Shown piece by piece: positions 26,025 through 35,646 of a DNA stretch of 64,000 bases. A program made the translations under genes and the position numbers. The notes below the pieces were generated by a model, which worked only from the letters and a program-made list of their open reading frames with translations, did not search any database and was not told the origin of the DNA. Each line of letters begins with the position of its first letter. Position 1 is the stretch's first letter. Source of the DNA: UBA4416 sp964543545 (GTDB lineage Bacteria; Bacteroidota; Bacteroidia; B-17B0; Aurantibacillaceae); the NCBI GenBank assembly GCA_964543545.1, contig CAZIYT010000007.1, positions 1 through 64,000 of the forward strand, written 5' to 3'.

Positions 26025-28895
26025 ATGAAACTATTTTTACTGTTCTCTTTTCTGTTTTTCTTCTCCTGCCTATTGGCGCAGAATGAATGCGGACCTGCCA
26101 CGGGTTATACCGGCACATCGAAAGAAGTATACCCGAACGGAAGTAAGAGGGAGGAAAACACCTACCTCAATGGTTTAAAACATGGCATCTGTCTGAGTTT
26201 TTATTTGGATGGTACCCTCAGAAGCAAGGAAAAGTATCAGTTGGGGAGATTAGAGGAAGTTTTACAAAAACCGGATAGCGACCACGATCTGCGAGACCAC
26301 CGGCTCCTTTATCCGGTTCAGCACACAAGCAATACCGGCACCTCTCAGAAAAATAGTCCGCCTTCTTTATGGACAGAGAAAAGAACGCAACTGAATGACT
26401 CCACCTGGTCTGTCAAATGGTATTACAAGAATAAGCTGTACGAAGAACAAACAATGATCCATGGCGACCTGCGCTATCACCGGCAGTACCACATCGAAGA
26501 TGACCTTTCTTTTGATAAAAACCGCACTAACATAAACTATGAGGCATACAAATACGGCGGTAAGTTACATGGAAAGACTACAAGCTGGCATAACAACGGA
26601 AATATTGATTGTCAGCGCGAATACCGTAACGATGAGCCTGTAGGGATGCATTATATTTATTACAACCAGGCAAGCCATCCGGTAAAATCCATGACCTGTT
26701 ACACAGATCCGGATCTGATGGGGGACTATTATACCAGTAAAATAGGGTCCATTACAAAATATTATGATACCACCGCTAAATGCACAGGCTATCAGGTGAT
26801 GTATGGAGGACGGGCCTCGAAGCTGGTGTCTTTTACCGATAAGCAGAAGCTGCATACCTGGTCGGTCCGACCGGGCTATGAAGATGAGCTCACTATAGAA
26901 GGTACTGTGGAAGAGGGAGAGTACAGGATCACTAACGTCTTTACAAAAAACAGGAAACATCTGATTAAACAGGGAAACGGTAAATACGATGCCCGGATTG
27001 CGGCACTGGCAGATATCATATTTCAAATACCGGATACCATAAGCCTGCCAGAAGGTGTAGTTACACATACGGAATGGACCATTCAGGCGCCGGAGGCAAA
27101 CCTGGTAAGTGGGCCCGGGAAATATTTTTTTGGTTATGAAAGTGATGGACGTAATTTCGAAATACTCACAGTGCCCTGGGAGAGATGGAAAGGGAAAATA
27201 GTAAATGGTTTTTTGACCGGCGAGTGGAAAATGGAGGGAAAAGGCTATTTAAACCGGAAGCTCACAACGGATATAAGTTTTCAGGGAAATTTTGAGAGAA
27301 GCCGCAGGAATGGACCATGGATATATGAAACGGATTATTACCGTTGTACGCTTAATTACAGAAATGGTAAAAAAGAAGGTATGATGAAGGTAGAGCTTAA
27401 GAAATACGATATGTCGTCTTTCAGCAGAGCCGCTCTGGCAGCCTATCGATCAGGCGGAGAGATTGGCGACGGTCTCAAATCCGATCTTCCGGAGGTCTAT
27501 GATAATTTGCTGTCGCTTTGGGTAGGGGCTTTTGCAAATAATGAGATGCATGGCGAATGGCTTGCCTATTATCGCTACCCGGATTTATTGGCCTTTAAAG
27601 CCGTTTTCAACAATGGCGTATTCCTGGCTAAAACAGAGGAATATAATTTGAAACAACAACTCGTCGCCAAACGTCAGCTCCAGGGAAACCGGATCATCGA
27701 AGAAAAATTATACACGCCATTGGGTGAAGAATACGAAAGAAAATACCTGAATGGATACGAGAAGAAGTACCTGAATACCTACCAGAAAAAATACGCGGCT
27801 GATTATTATGAAATAAGCAATCCTTATTTAATAGAGAGTAACGCGAAAGGCGCATATCATGGAAGGTATATGCAATGGAGTAATTACACCGGTCATATTC
27901 ATCAAAAAGGAACATATGTCGGGGGCCGGAAAAACGGTGAGTGGCTTTCAATTAATTTGGGTGACACGCTGATTGAACATTATATGCATGATACCCTGGA
28001 TGGATTTTATAAACGCCATAGAGGCATTCACCCAGGAGACCGGTTCTTAAATGCAGGCTTCTATAGCAAGGGGAAAAAAAGCGGGCTTTGGAAAAACGAT
28101 AATACAAGAGACAGCCTTTTTACAGAGGAGATCTTTATGGATAACGAGCATTACCTGATGACTTATACCATCAAAAATAAAACCTGTGTGAAACAGGGAG
28201 AAGGAATGATCCAAAAAAAGGTGGAGGGTATCATGTCAACTATTGAGGAATATTATAAAGGGGGAAGACTTTTTAAAACAGTGGTATATTACGACCAGGC
28301 AAATCAGATCGCATCCATTGTTTTTGCCACTCCTCATGGTGATTCCCTGGCTTATTACATGCCTCCGGAAAGCGGTACCTGCGTTAAAAATGGGACCGGA
28401 ATGCGCACCTACTTTGATCAAAAGAAGCGCATTTACGGAATAGAGCATTATGTGGCTGGAAAACTGATCAAATATGACCGGTATGAGGAGGGAAGATTTT
28501 CCGGCACTGATTATTTTCATTATGTCAGTGACACAACCGATGGGGCAAAGGAGCAGCTTTTTTTTGAGAAAGAAGCCACACGATCCTTTTCCGGATCAGT
28601 TAAGGCTACAATGAGAGTAAAAAATATTCCCAACAACACAAGCATGATGTATTTTGAAGGCTTTAACCTGGGCGGATCTGAAATAGAAATCAGCCATCCG
28701 GATTACTTTACGATCAAAGAAGCAAATAACAAAAAGCTGGTGTTAACTTCTGTAAAGTGGCCAGTGCCAAATGAAGTGAGCATAACCTATAAAAACGCAA
28801 ATCATTGGATGATTTCAGGGAGGGTAGATTTGCAGATAGATACCCGAAGCTGGCAAACACTTAAGATATCCCTAAGACATCCGGTAAAGAAATAA
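26025..28895 (+). CDS. Exported MORN/YwqK-like repeat protein
   Basis: 956 residues from the ATG at 26025 (signal peptide LFLLFSFLFFFSCLLAQ); an in-frame ATG at 25998 would add nine. The body contains many short repeats of the type NGxxxGxxxxYYxxGxxxxxxxYxxGKxxG, for example EVYPNGSKREENTYLNGLKHGICLSFYLDGTLRSKEKYQLGRLEE and GKLHGKTTSWHNNGNIDCQREYRNDEPVG, which is the beta-hairpin repeat seen in MORN and YwqK proteins. No catalytic motif. Probably a large surface or periplasmic scaffold. It sits between a 42-bp remnant and the gene from which the remnant derives. Confidence 0.7.
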   Translation: MKLFLLFSFLFFFSCLLAQNECGPATGYTGTSKEVYPNGSKREENTYLNGLKHGICLSFYLDGTLRSKEKYQLGRLEEVLQKPDSDHDLRDHRLLYPVQHTSNTGTSQKNSPPSLWTEKRTQLNDSTWSVKWYYKNKLYEEQTMIHGDLRYHRQYHIEDDLSFDKNRTNINYEAYKYGGKLHGKTTSWHNNGNIDCQREYRNDEPVGMHYIYYNQASHPVKSMTCYTDPDLMGDYYTSKIGSITKYYDTTAKCTGYQVMYGGRASKLVSFTDKQKLHTWSVRPGYEDELTIEGTVEEGEYRITNVFTKNRKHLIKQGNGKYDARIAALADIIFQIPDTISLPEGVVTHTEWTIQAPEANLVSGPGKYFFGYESDGRNFEILTVPWERWKGKIVNGFLTGEWKMEGKGYLNRKLTTDISFQGNFERSRRNGPWIYETDYYRCTLNYRNGKKEGMMKVELKKYDMSSFSRAALAAYRSGGEIGDGLKSDLPEVYDNLLSLWVGAFANNEMHGEWLAYYRYPDLLAFKAVFNNGVFLAKTEEYNLKQQLVAKRQLQGNRIIEEKLYTPLGEEYERKYLNGYEKKYLNTYQKKYAADYYEISNPYLIESNAKGAYHGRYMQWSNYTGHIHQKGTYVGGRKNGEWLSINLGDTLIEHYMHDTLDGFYKRHRGIHPGDRFLNAGFYSKGKKSGLWKNDNTRDSLFTEEIFMDNEHYLMTYTIKNKTCVKQGEGMIQKKVEGIMSTIEEYYKGGRLFKTVVYYDQANQIASIVFATPHGDSLAYYMPPESGTCVKNGTGMRTYFDQKKRIYGIEHYVAGKLIKYDRYEEGRFSGTDYFHYVSDTTDGAKEQLFFEKEATRSFSGSVKATMRVKNIPNNTSMMYFEGFNLGGSEIEISHPDYFTIKEANNKKLVLTSVKWPVPNEVSITYKNANHWMISGRVDLQIDTRSWQTLKISLRHPVKK

Positions 28896-28991
28896 TTTCA
28901 ATGCGTTTTGCAGACCTGGCACAATTCCTATGATAAAACAGGTAGCCATTAAATTTCAGAACGCTCTGACATTATGCTTTGGAAAGATTGC

Positions 28992-31900
28992 TTAATCTTC
29001 CAGATTATAATTATTCAAAAAGGAAAGATCGGTGTTCTTGCCGGCCTTATACCTTAAGCGGCCCCTGTAGTAAAACTCCTCGCAAACGGCTTTGATGCTT
29101 TCGTCGATGCTTTTTCCAATCTCAGGAACGTAATTATTTTCCAGGACATCGATGTTCGTGGTAATGGTGGCAGATGTCGGGACAAAGGCACAGGCCAGCG
29201 TTTTTTGCTTGCTTTCCTGGTTGATGCGCTCAAAGAAATAGATATCGCCTTTTTCGTTCTTGTTCTTCACTGCTTCCTTCCTCACGAATACCACGCTGTC
29301 AGGCCTTGCTTTCTCCTTCAGCGAAGAGTTGTTGTCGGAGTAATTGTAATCGTACAGCTCGATTTCCGCTTCGACTTTCGTTTTGCAAAAAGCCTCCTGC
29401 GACAAATTGCTCTTATCGAATTTGTCGGTCATTTTCAGCGCGCTCAATTCATTATACACTTTCAGCCTGGTTTTCGGATTGTTGCTGAAAAATTTCCAAA
29501 GCGTATCGTTTACAGGGATTTTATTCCTGGTAGCGATTACCGTAATGTTGAGCAGGTTGCGCTCGTTCTTGATCCGGAACAATTTATCAAACCAGGCTTT
29601 CACACCGGGGTTGGAGGCATAGTAGGGCGCAAGCACCACCGCATAATTCTCGATCATGGTGCTGTAGCTGGGGTATGTTTTTTTAGTGGACTTTGTGCTC
29701 ACGGTGCTGTTCGCCCCGTCTTTATCGGCATACATGGCCGCGAGCTCTTCCGCCATCTGCATCGCCGCCGATTCGTCATCTTCGCTATAAGAGGCTTTGC
29801 CCGATTTGGAAGAAGAGGTATTGTAACGTTTGAGCTCATTGGAAGCGTCGGTCAGCAATACAGGCACCTTAGCGGTGTATTTAGCCGATGGGATCAGGTC
29901 CCGGATCACCATATCCGAAAACAGCGTAAACACCGGGTTGCGGTACTCTTCGAAAGTAGAGAGCGAAAGCAGGTCCGGGAAAAAGCCAGTGCAGAGCTCC
30001 AGTGAATCGTAGAGCGGAGCGAGCACATCGGTTACCGTGCTTTGATCGCCGGTAAGCGGTGTTTTATTTTTCAAAAGGTCGAGGATCGTCGCATAGCTGT
30101 TCTTTGTTTTCAGGTAAGCCAGGCCTTTGATGATGCATACCTGCATGTAGCTGCTGTCTTCATAATGGTCGTACAGCTTTTTGTAAACCGGGATCACGCT
30201 TTCATTCTTGAAGGTTCCGGCGTTGATCAGCAGCACCGCCCGCGACTCTTCACTGATCTTTAAAAATTCGGGACTCCCCAGGTAGGCGATCACATCTTTA
30301 GCCGCCACAGGGTCCATGTAATTGTTGTAAAGCGATTGGGTTGCTGCATATTTGACGGAGCTGTCGGCAGAGCTGAGGTTCTTCAGCATGAGCGCTGTCT
30401 TATTGATGTAGATCGACTTTGTAAAAGCGCTGTCGCTTGGCCTGAAGGTTTCAAAAAATCCTGCCGCCCAGCCGGTCAGGCCATTTATGGTATCGCCTAC
30501 TGCCGAAATGTTGTAGAGCAAACCATCTTTGAGGTAGAACTTTTGACGGATCATGGAAGAGCAAGCCGTATCTTTCAGGATCAGCTCCATGGTTTCGCAG
30601 GAATTTTCCTTCCCGAGTGTTGTTTTGCTCACAATGAAGCCGCGTGTCACATTCTTCTTCACGTCGCCCCAGAACTCAGCCGGGTTGCGGTAGTCATAGT
30701 CGTTGAATTTCTCATACTCCACGCGCACGCGCTCGCCGGAGGAAGGCGAATAATAACTTTTCGATTTGGAATTGTAATCGAAATCGGTGCTGTAGTTTTT
30801 CTTGTCACGCTCTTTTTGCTGCTCTTCATAAAAAACGGCCATCGCTTCCTCCAGGTAATTTTTGTCCTCCGGGGTCAGCTCGTCCCTGACGCTAAAGGCA
30901 TAGTCCTTATCGGTAATCACCTTGATCTCATTGAGGTATTTGAAATCCGTAAGCTTAAAGGAGGAGAAGAAACCGGCAGGGTAGGCGGCAGTGCTGTTGG
31001 CAATAGCATACACCAGGTAATAATGCACGCCTTTGATGAAGACCTTGCCGTAAAAGGTTTTGCCGATGGCCGTATTCTCGCCCGAAAAGCGGATGCAGGA
31101 ATAATTCTGCTCACGTGTCAGCTCCTGTTTGGTGTTGGTGCTGAAATTAAAATTTTTGAGCGCGTTCTTGCTCAGCATGTTCAACTCGAAGGTATCTTCC
31201 TCCAGGTAATCGAAGTCGTTATAATAGTAGTGGATCACCCCGTTTGTGGTTTGCTCTTTTTGATCATAGGAGAACCAGGTTTCCGCCAGGCCTTGTGTGC
31301 CGGAGCGCTTGGAGTAAAGGTATTTTGAGGACTGGTTGGCATTCACCGAGAAGCCTCCCGTTGGCGGAGAATAAGTATATTTTTCCGCCTGTTTTTTAGG
31401 AACAAATTTAATGGAGCTGAAAAAACGGTTGCCTTCGCTGCCTTTCACGTAATCGCCTTTGCCGCTCATTTTAATCACGAGCACCTCATTTTCCGGGAAA
31501 AAGATCATGGCGCGCTGGTAGTCGCCGCGCTTGGTGCGGTTCATAATATCCAGGCCTTTTACGCCGGTGTTTGAGGTAATCTCTTTTTTGGAAATGATTT
31601 TTCCCGGAATATATTCATACAGCAGGCTGTCGATCTTGGCCATCATCGTTGTTTCATTGCCGTTGTAGAGTGAGGCATAGGTCAGCTGGCGTGAGATCAC
31701 ATAATAGGAGCCGTTCGTCATATCGGTCGCCAGGTCGAAAGAGAGGCCACCGATCGTTGCGAGGTTCACAGGAGCTTCAAAGAGCTCGTAGGTAAACAGG
31801 GAATCTTTGGAGTACTGTAAGGAGAAGGGATTTTTCTTCTGGATCTCTTCGATGGCTTCTTTTTGTTTTGCGCCTTTCTTGGTAATGGTATTGGCTACCG

Positions 31901-32783
31901 GCCTCAGCTTGTAGCCCATGGCGCGGAGCAGCTCGATCACGCCGGTTTTTCCCGGTAAGTGCGCGGCACCAATGCCCGAAAAGAGGCTCCCCGTTTTGCA
32001 GATCGAATCGATGTTATGCGCCATGATGATGTTGCGGTCATCGATGAGGTATTTTTTGGTGTTCTGGTATTTGTAGGTCAGCTGTGTCAGGCTATCCAGG
32101 GCGTCGAGGTCGCCGCTTTTGTAGGATTCCTTGATCTCGTTCTGCACTTTGAAATAATCGACTTTGGAGCGCGATGGATTGTAGGTGTAGTTGACATCTG
32201 CCGCGCTGGCCTTGGAAGCCATAATGAGGGAATTATTGAAATCTTCCAGGCTCACGATCTTTTTGCCCAGCCTCGAGCCCGCTTTGTAAATGAACAGGTC
32301 CACGTAGGTATCTTCCTCATGCTCGCTGCCCCTTACGCTGTTGCGGTACAGGAGGTTGTTGATGATATCCGGATCGTTGTTGAGCATTTCACCGTACTGC
32401 CTGTTGGCAGGGATCTGCGGTTTGAACGCATCGCCATAAAAATCGGAATTGAAGCCCAGGTTCACATTGCTGAGCTTCTCAAGCAGGCCCGACTGCTTCA
32501 TGTTCTTCAGCCACTGGTCGGGGTTCGATTCGAGGCCTACTGTATTCACGCTGTTTACCGCTACAAAAAAAGAATCCGATAAATGAAAGGCCAGCTTGCT
32601 GCTCACATGCATGGTGCCATACAGGTAAGAAGGCTTGCTCAGCCCGTTACCCGTAATTTCCCATAAGAGGCTTGGGTATTTTTTCTGGGAGAAAAGAGAC
32701 GTGCACAACAACAGGCAAAGCAGGAAAATACCCGTGAACCTGGGTTTAGGGAAAAGCATCATAAGGGAGGATTTTAAAATCAA
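28992..32783 (-). CDS. TraB/GumN family protein with long extension
   Basis: 1263 residues. After a signal peptide (FLLCLLLCTSLFSQ) the N-terminal domain is TraB/GumN: LLWEITGNGLSKPSYLYGTMHVSSKLAFHLSDSFF and GLESNPDQW, then FSGIGAAHLPGKTGVIELLRAMGYKL at about residue 269. These resemble Tiki-like metalloproteases, with a GTMH motif and GIGAAHLPG. The remaining nearly 950 residues are unlike any domain I recognise and contain aromatic-rich beta segments and a helical C-terminal third. Single-domain family members have about 300 residues. The last 13 codons are duplicated at 25899. Confidence 0.75.
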   Translation of the reverse strand: MILKSSLMMLFPKPRFTGIFLLCLLLCTSLFSQKKYPSLLWEITGNGLSKPSYLYGTMHVSSKLAFHLSDSFFVAVNSVNTVGLESNPDQWLKNMKQSGLLEKLSNVNLGFNSDFYGDAFKPQIPANRQYGEMLNNDPDIINNLLYRNSVRGSEHEEDTYVDLFIYKAGSRLGKKIVSLEDFNNSLIMASKASAADVNYTYNPSRSKVDYFKVQNEIKESYKSGDLDALDSLTQLTYKYQNTKKYLIDDRNIIMAHNIDSICKTGSLFSGIGAAHLPGKTGVIELLRAMGYKLRPVANTITKKGAKQKEAIEEIQKKNPFSLQYSKDSLFTYELFEAPVNLATIGGLSFDLATDMTNGSYYVISRQLTYASLYNGNETTMMAKIDSLLYEYIPGKIISKKEITSNTGVKGLDIMNRTKRGDYQRAMIFFPENEVLVIKMSGKGDYVKGSEGNRFFSSIKFVPKKQAEKYTYSPPTGGFSVNANQSSKYLYSKRSGTQGLAETWFSYDQKEQTTNGVIHYYYNDFDYLEEDTFELNMLSKNALKNFNFSTNTKQELTREQNYSCIRFSGENTAIGKTFYGKVFIKGVHYYLVYAIANSTAAYPAGFFSSFKLTDFKYLNEIKVITDKDYAFSVRDELTPEDKNYLEEAMAVFYEEQQKERDKKNYSTDFDYNSKSKSYYSPSSGERVRVEYEKFNDYDYRNPAEFWGDVKKNVTRGFIVSKTTLGKENSCETMELILKDTACSSMIRQKFYLKDGLLYNISAVGDTINGLTGWAAGFFETFRPSDSAFTKSIYINKTALMLKNLSSADSSVKYAATQSLYNNYMDPVAAKDVIAYLGSPEFLKISEESRAVLLINAGTFKNESVIPVYKKLYDHYEDSSYMQVCIIKGLAYLKTKNSYATILDLLKNKTPLTGDQSTVTDVLAPLYDSLELCTGFFPDLLSLSTFEEYRNPVFTLFSDMVIRDLIPSAKYTAKVPVLLTDASNELKRYNTSSSKSGKASYSEDDESAAMQMAEELAAMYADKDGANSTVSTKSTKKTYPSYSTMIENYAVVLAPYYASNPGVKAWFDKLFRIKNERNLLNITVIATRNKIPVNDTLWKFFSNNPKTRLKVYNELSALKMTDKFDKSNLSQEAFCKTKVEAEIELYDYNYSDNNSSLKEKARPDSVVFVRKEAVKNKNEKGDIYFFERINQESKQKTLACAFVPTSATITTNIDVLENNYVPEIGKSIDESIKAVCEEFYYRGRLRYKAGKNTDLSFLNNYNLED

Positions 32784-32868
32784 TATATCAGGAAATAAAG
32801 GATATTAAGGTAAATATTATTTTAAGAATACAGGTCCTTTCCCGTCGAAATTAACAGGCCAAAAAATC

Positions 32869-33648
32869 CTAATCCTCCTTAAAATCCCAGCTGATTATTC
32901 TTGAAACAACTCTTTGGTTCAAAAGATGCAAGGTAGCAAGCTCTTCAGGTTTTTTTGCTTTTTTCAGTAGGTCATCGGAAACCATTAGTCTCTGGATGCC
33001 GAAACCTCTCACCAGGATACGTTTACCATTAATCCCCTTATTGATCAATAGTTGCCGTACATACTCCGCGCGTTGTAAAGATAAAGCTTCCGGATTTTTT
33101 TCGATAGAAGATGCGTGGCCCTGCAGCTCGATAACCATTTCCGGGTCATCTTTCATAACATAAAAAAAGTCCGTGATCATATTTCCCAAACTTTTAAATT
33201 CCACGGAATCGATATCGTGTAATGAATCATTACAGCTCGCAGTGGAATTAAACGTGAATCTTAGATATATAAAAGCTTCACAGGCTATAATGTCCGTTAG
33301 TTCGAAATTTTTCTCGTAAGTATTGCCTGGCTTTAATTCGAAAATAGCCTGATCTTTTGAAGCCACAAAACCCAGGTTGCGATTTTTTCCGGAAGTAGTA
33401 TGCTTATCCGACGCGATGGTTAGTGTGCCCGATAAAGAGCTTTCCGTATAAAAATAAAATCTATAGGTGCCAGTACTGTCGGTCTTGTACTCGTAACGGG
33501 ATCCTTGTGATGATACCAGATGCACCAACGCATTCTTTATGGCTTTGGATTTTGTATTGGTAACGATGCCATTGATCAGGATCGAATCTTTCTGCGAAAA
33601 AGCAATCAGCTGAATGAAAAGAAAAACGATCAGAAGATTCAGCTTCAT
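32869..33648 (-). CDS. OmpA-family protein with carboxypeptidase-like regulatory domain
   Basis: 259 residues: signal peptide (LLIVFLFIQLIAFSQ), an N-terminal CarboxypepD_reg/CNA-B-type beta-sandwich (ILINGIVTNTKSKAIKNALVHLVSS...), then an OmpA-like peptidoglycan-binding domain in the C-terminal half (MVIELQGHASSIEKNPEALSLQRAEYVRQLLINKGINGKRILVRGFG). Anchors or organises the cell wall. The FtsY gene lies 9 bp upstream on the same strand, so the two may be co-transcribed. Confidence 0.8.
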   Translation of the reverse strand: MKLNLLIVFLFIQLIAFSQKDSILINGIVTNTKSKAIKNALVHLVSSQGSRYEYKTDSTGTYRFYFYTESSLSGTLTIASDKHTTSGKNRNLGFVASKDQAIFELKPGNTYEKNFELTDIIACEAFIYLRFTFNSTASCNDSLHDIDSVEFKSLGNMITDFFYVMKDDPEMVIELQGHASSIEKNPEALSLQRAEYVRQLLINKGINGKRILVRGFGIQRLMVSDDLLKKAKKPEELATLHLLNQRVVSRIISWDFKED

Positions 33649-33657
33649 CCAAAAAAG

Positions 33658-34617
33658 TTAGACCTTACTAAAAAGGCTGTCCACAAATTCCGTGCGGTTG
33701 AATACCTGCAGGTCTTCCATTTTTTCACCCACGCCGATATATTTCACGGGGATCTTAAACTCATCCGAAATGCCAATCACCACGCCGCCTTTGGCTGTTC
33801 CGTCCAGCTTGGTCAGGGCAAGCGCGCTCACATCGGTAGCGGCGGTAAACTGCCTGCACTGCTCCACGGCATTTTGCCCGGTGCTGGCATCGAGCACCAG
33901 GAGCACATCATGTGGCGCATCAGGGATCACCTTTTTCATCACATTCTTGATCTTGGTAAGCTCGTTCATCAGGTTGATCTTGTTATGCAAACGGCCGGCG
34001 GTATCAATGATCACCACATCGGCGCCTTTGGCCTTGGCACTGCTCAGCGTATCGAAGGCCACACTGGCCGGATCGGCATTCATGCCCTGGGAAACAATAT
34101 CTACTCCTACACGCTGGCTCCAGATGGTGAGTTGCTCTACGGCAGCCGCCCGGAAGGTATCTGCCGCGCCCAGCATCACGCTGTAGCCCGCTTTTTTGAA
34201 CTGGTGGGCCAGTTTACCGATCGTGGTGGTTTTGCCAACGCCGTTGACACCCACAACCATGATCACATAAGGCTTTTTATCGGCGGGCAGCTCAAAGGCC
34301 GTGGCATCCACCGAGTTATTTTCCATGAGCAGGCCGGCTACTTCTTCTTTCAGCACGCTGTTGAGCTCGCCGGTGCCTACGTATTTATCGCGGGCCACGC
34401 GTTCCTCAATACGTTTAATGATCTTTAAGGTGGTATTGACGCCCACATCGCCGGAGATCAGGACTTCTTCCAGGTTGTCGAGCACATCGGCGTCTACCGT
34501 CGATTTTCCCGCTACTGCTTTGGCCAGTTTTCCGAAAAAGCTCTCTTTGGTTTTAGATAAGCCCTCATTTAAGCTTTCCTTTTCTTCTTTTCCGAATAAT
34601 TTACTGAAAAATCCCAT
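33658..34617 (-). CDS. ftsY: Signal recognition particle receptor FtsY
   Basis: 319 residues from the ATG at 34617 (MGFFSKLFGKEEKES), chosen because the family begins there; a longer frame to 34686 has no family-like residues. NG domain: helical N part (about 1-100), then GTPase motifs GVNGVGKTTTIGKLA (P-loop Lys129), DTFRAAAVEQL, DTAGRLHNKINLMNEL and TKLDGTAKGG. FtsY docks ribosome-nascent chain-SRP complexes at the inner membrane. The acidic A domain of E. coli FtsY is missing, as is usual outside gammaproteobacteria. Confidence 0.95.
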   Translation of the reverse strand: MGFFSKLFGKEEKESLNEGLSKTKESFFGKLAKAVAGKSTVDADVLDNLEEVLISGDVGVNTTLKIIKRIEERVARDKYVGTGELNSVLKEEVAGLLMENNSVDATAFELPADKKPYVIMVVGVNGVGKTTTIGKLAHQFKKAGYSVMLGAADTFRAAAVEQLTIWSQRVGVDIVSQGMNADPASVAFDTLSSAKAKGADVVIIDTAGRLHNKINLMNELTKIKNVMKKVIPDAPHDVLLVLDASTGQNAVEQCRQFTAATDVSALALTKLDGTAKGGVVIGISDEFKIPVKYIGVGEKMEDLQVFNRTEFVDSLFSKV

Positions 34618-34670
34618 AATTGTGAATACGTCCTGTTTAGTGGCTACAAATGTATTAATTATATATTTAA

Positions 34671-34796
34671 AACCACATAGGCACATAGAGACATAGAAGG
34701 CAAAAGAGGCACAATATGATTAATGATGGGGATGGATTGGCAATCGTATCCTTATTCTCTATATGTTCTCTGTGACTATGTGGTTACAAAGCGATT
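34671..34796. repeat. Palindromic intergenic repeat (AACCACATAG ends)
   Basis: Left end AAACCACATAGGCACATAGAGA and right end TCTCTGTGACTATGTGGTT form a terminal inverted repeat of about 18 bp with mismatches. One end also occurs alone at 12331. The interior has no reading frame; it is a non-autonomous palindromic element common in this phylum. Confidence 0.6.
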
Positions 34797-34808
34797 GTGG
34801 CATAAAAC

Positions 34809-34841
34809 AAAAAAGCTCCCTCGTTGCTGAGGAAGCTTTTT
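34809..34841 (-). terminator. Intrinsic terminator of the rpmB-rpmG-DUF4295 operon
   Basis: Stem AAAAAGCTTCCTC/GAGGGAGCTTTTT on the minus strand, one mismatch, 21 bp after the DUF4295 stop, followed by T residues. Confidence 0.85.
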
Positions 34842-34861
34842 AATACTTATCTGTGCTGAAA

Positions 34862-35014
34862 TTATTTTTTCAGAAAATCTGCTACTAATTCGTTTTGCAC
34901 GATCTCTTCCCTGAAAGCGTAAGCTCCTGTTTTAGGGGATTTGATCACTTTGATCACTTTAGTAAAGCTGTTTCCTTTACCGGTCTTGAGTGTTGCAACT
35001 ACCTTCTTTGCCAT
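34862..35014 (-). CDS. DUF4295 small ribosome-associated protein
   Basis: 50-residue gene, easily missed because of its size: it begins MAKKVVATLKTGKGNSFTKV and ends QNELVADFLKK. It lies 20 bp downstream of rpmG and 223 bp downstream of rpmB, the invariable context of DUF4295 in Bacteroidota. The product is small and very basic, as a ribosomal protein would be. Function is not established as far as I know. Confidence 0.9.
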   Translation of the reverse strand: MAKKVVATLKTGKGNSFTKVIKVIKSPKTGAYAFREEIVQNELVADFLKK

Positions 35015-35034
35015 TGTATTGTCGTTTTAAAGGA

Positions 35035-35217
35035 TTATTTAATTTCTTTATGCTCCGTCATTTTTTTCAAAATCGGGTTGTATTTTTTCAATACAATACG
35101 GTCAGGCGTATTTTTCTTGTTCTTAGTAGTAATGTATCGGGAAGTTCCCGGTTTACCGCTGTCTTTGTGCTCTGTGCACTCTAAAATTACCTGGATTCTA
35201 TTACCTTTCTTAGCCAT
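35035..35217 (-). CDS. rpmG: 50S ribosomal protein L33
   Basis: 60 residues, beginning AKKGNRIQVILECTEHKDSGKPGTSRYITTKNKKNTPDRIVLKKYNP, characteristic of L33. The family's zinc-binding cysteine pairs are not present; only Cys14 is there, so this is the cysteine-poor form. In an operon with L28 (20 bp upstream) and DUF4295 (20 bp downstream). Confidence 0.95.
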   Translation of the reverse strand: MAKKGNRIQVILECTEHKDSGKPGTSRYITTKNKKNTPDRIVLKKYNPILKKMTEHKEIK

Positions 35218-35237
35218 TTTCTATGATATTTATGGAA

Positions 35238-35474
35238 TTAAGCTAAAATTCCGCCTTCTACGGCATCCTTTAAGCAAGCAAAAATTCCTTTTTTGTTAAT
35301 GTTTTTAATTGCAGAAGTTGATACGCGAAGTACCACCCATTCTCCTGTTTCAGGAACGAAAAACTTTTTAGTTTTCAAATTTACTTTGAACTGGCGACGG
35401 GTTTTCCTGTTAGAGAAAGAAACGTGGTTTCCTTTCATCGCTTTTTTTCCTGTTAATTGACAAATACGTGACAT
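35238..35474 (-). CDS. rpmB: 50S ribosomal protein L28
   Basis: 78 residues. MSRICQLTGKKAMKGNHVSFSNRKTRRQFKVNLKTKKFFVPETGEWVVLRVSTSAIKNINKKG is the complete L28 family signature. First gene of the rpmB-rpmG-DUF4295 operon, transcribed from a textbook Bacteroidota promoter 44 bp upstream. Binds 23S rRNA near the exit-tunnel side of the large subunit. Confidence 0.96.
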   Translation of the reverse strand: MSRICQLTGKKAMKGNHVSFSNRKTRRQFKVNLKTKKFFVPETGEWVVLRVSTSAIKNINKKGIFACLKDAVEGGILA

Positions 35475-35517
35475 GTTATTTATATTCTTAAAATGTGTTT
35501 CCCCTCAAAAAGGGACG

Positions 35518-35548
35518 CAAATATACTATCTTTTTTTAATCCTACAAA
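35518..35548 (-). promoter_or_regulatory. rpmB operon promoter
   Basis: On the minus strand TTTG (35545-35548), 19-bp spacer, then TATATTTG (35518-35525): an exact match to the Bacteroidota -33/-7 consensus. Confidence 0.85.
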
Positions 35549-35596
35549 AAATCCTGCCCTTTTTTCTTAAATAATATCTGTACCGGTTAAAATAAA

Positions 35597-35629
35597 ACAG
35601 GTTTTTGCAGTATTACCGCAAAAACCTGT
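35597..35629. terminator. Bidirectional hairpin terminator after the helicase
   Basis: 12-bp perfect stem ACAGGTTTTTGC/GCAAAAACCTGT with a 9-nt loop, 18 bp after the helicase stop. Confidence 0.75.
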
Positions 35630-35646
35630 CTCAAAAACGACCTTAT

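Noticed and set aside
30336..31328. Plus-strand frame of 330 codons
   Set aside because: Antisense to the TraB/GumN gene; no motif and no start context.
33520..34428. Plus-strand frame of 302 codons
   Set aside because: Antisense to ftsY and the OmpA gene, both firmly identified.
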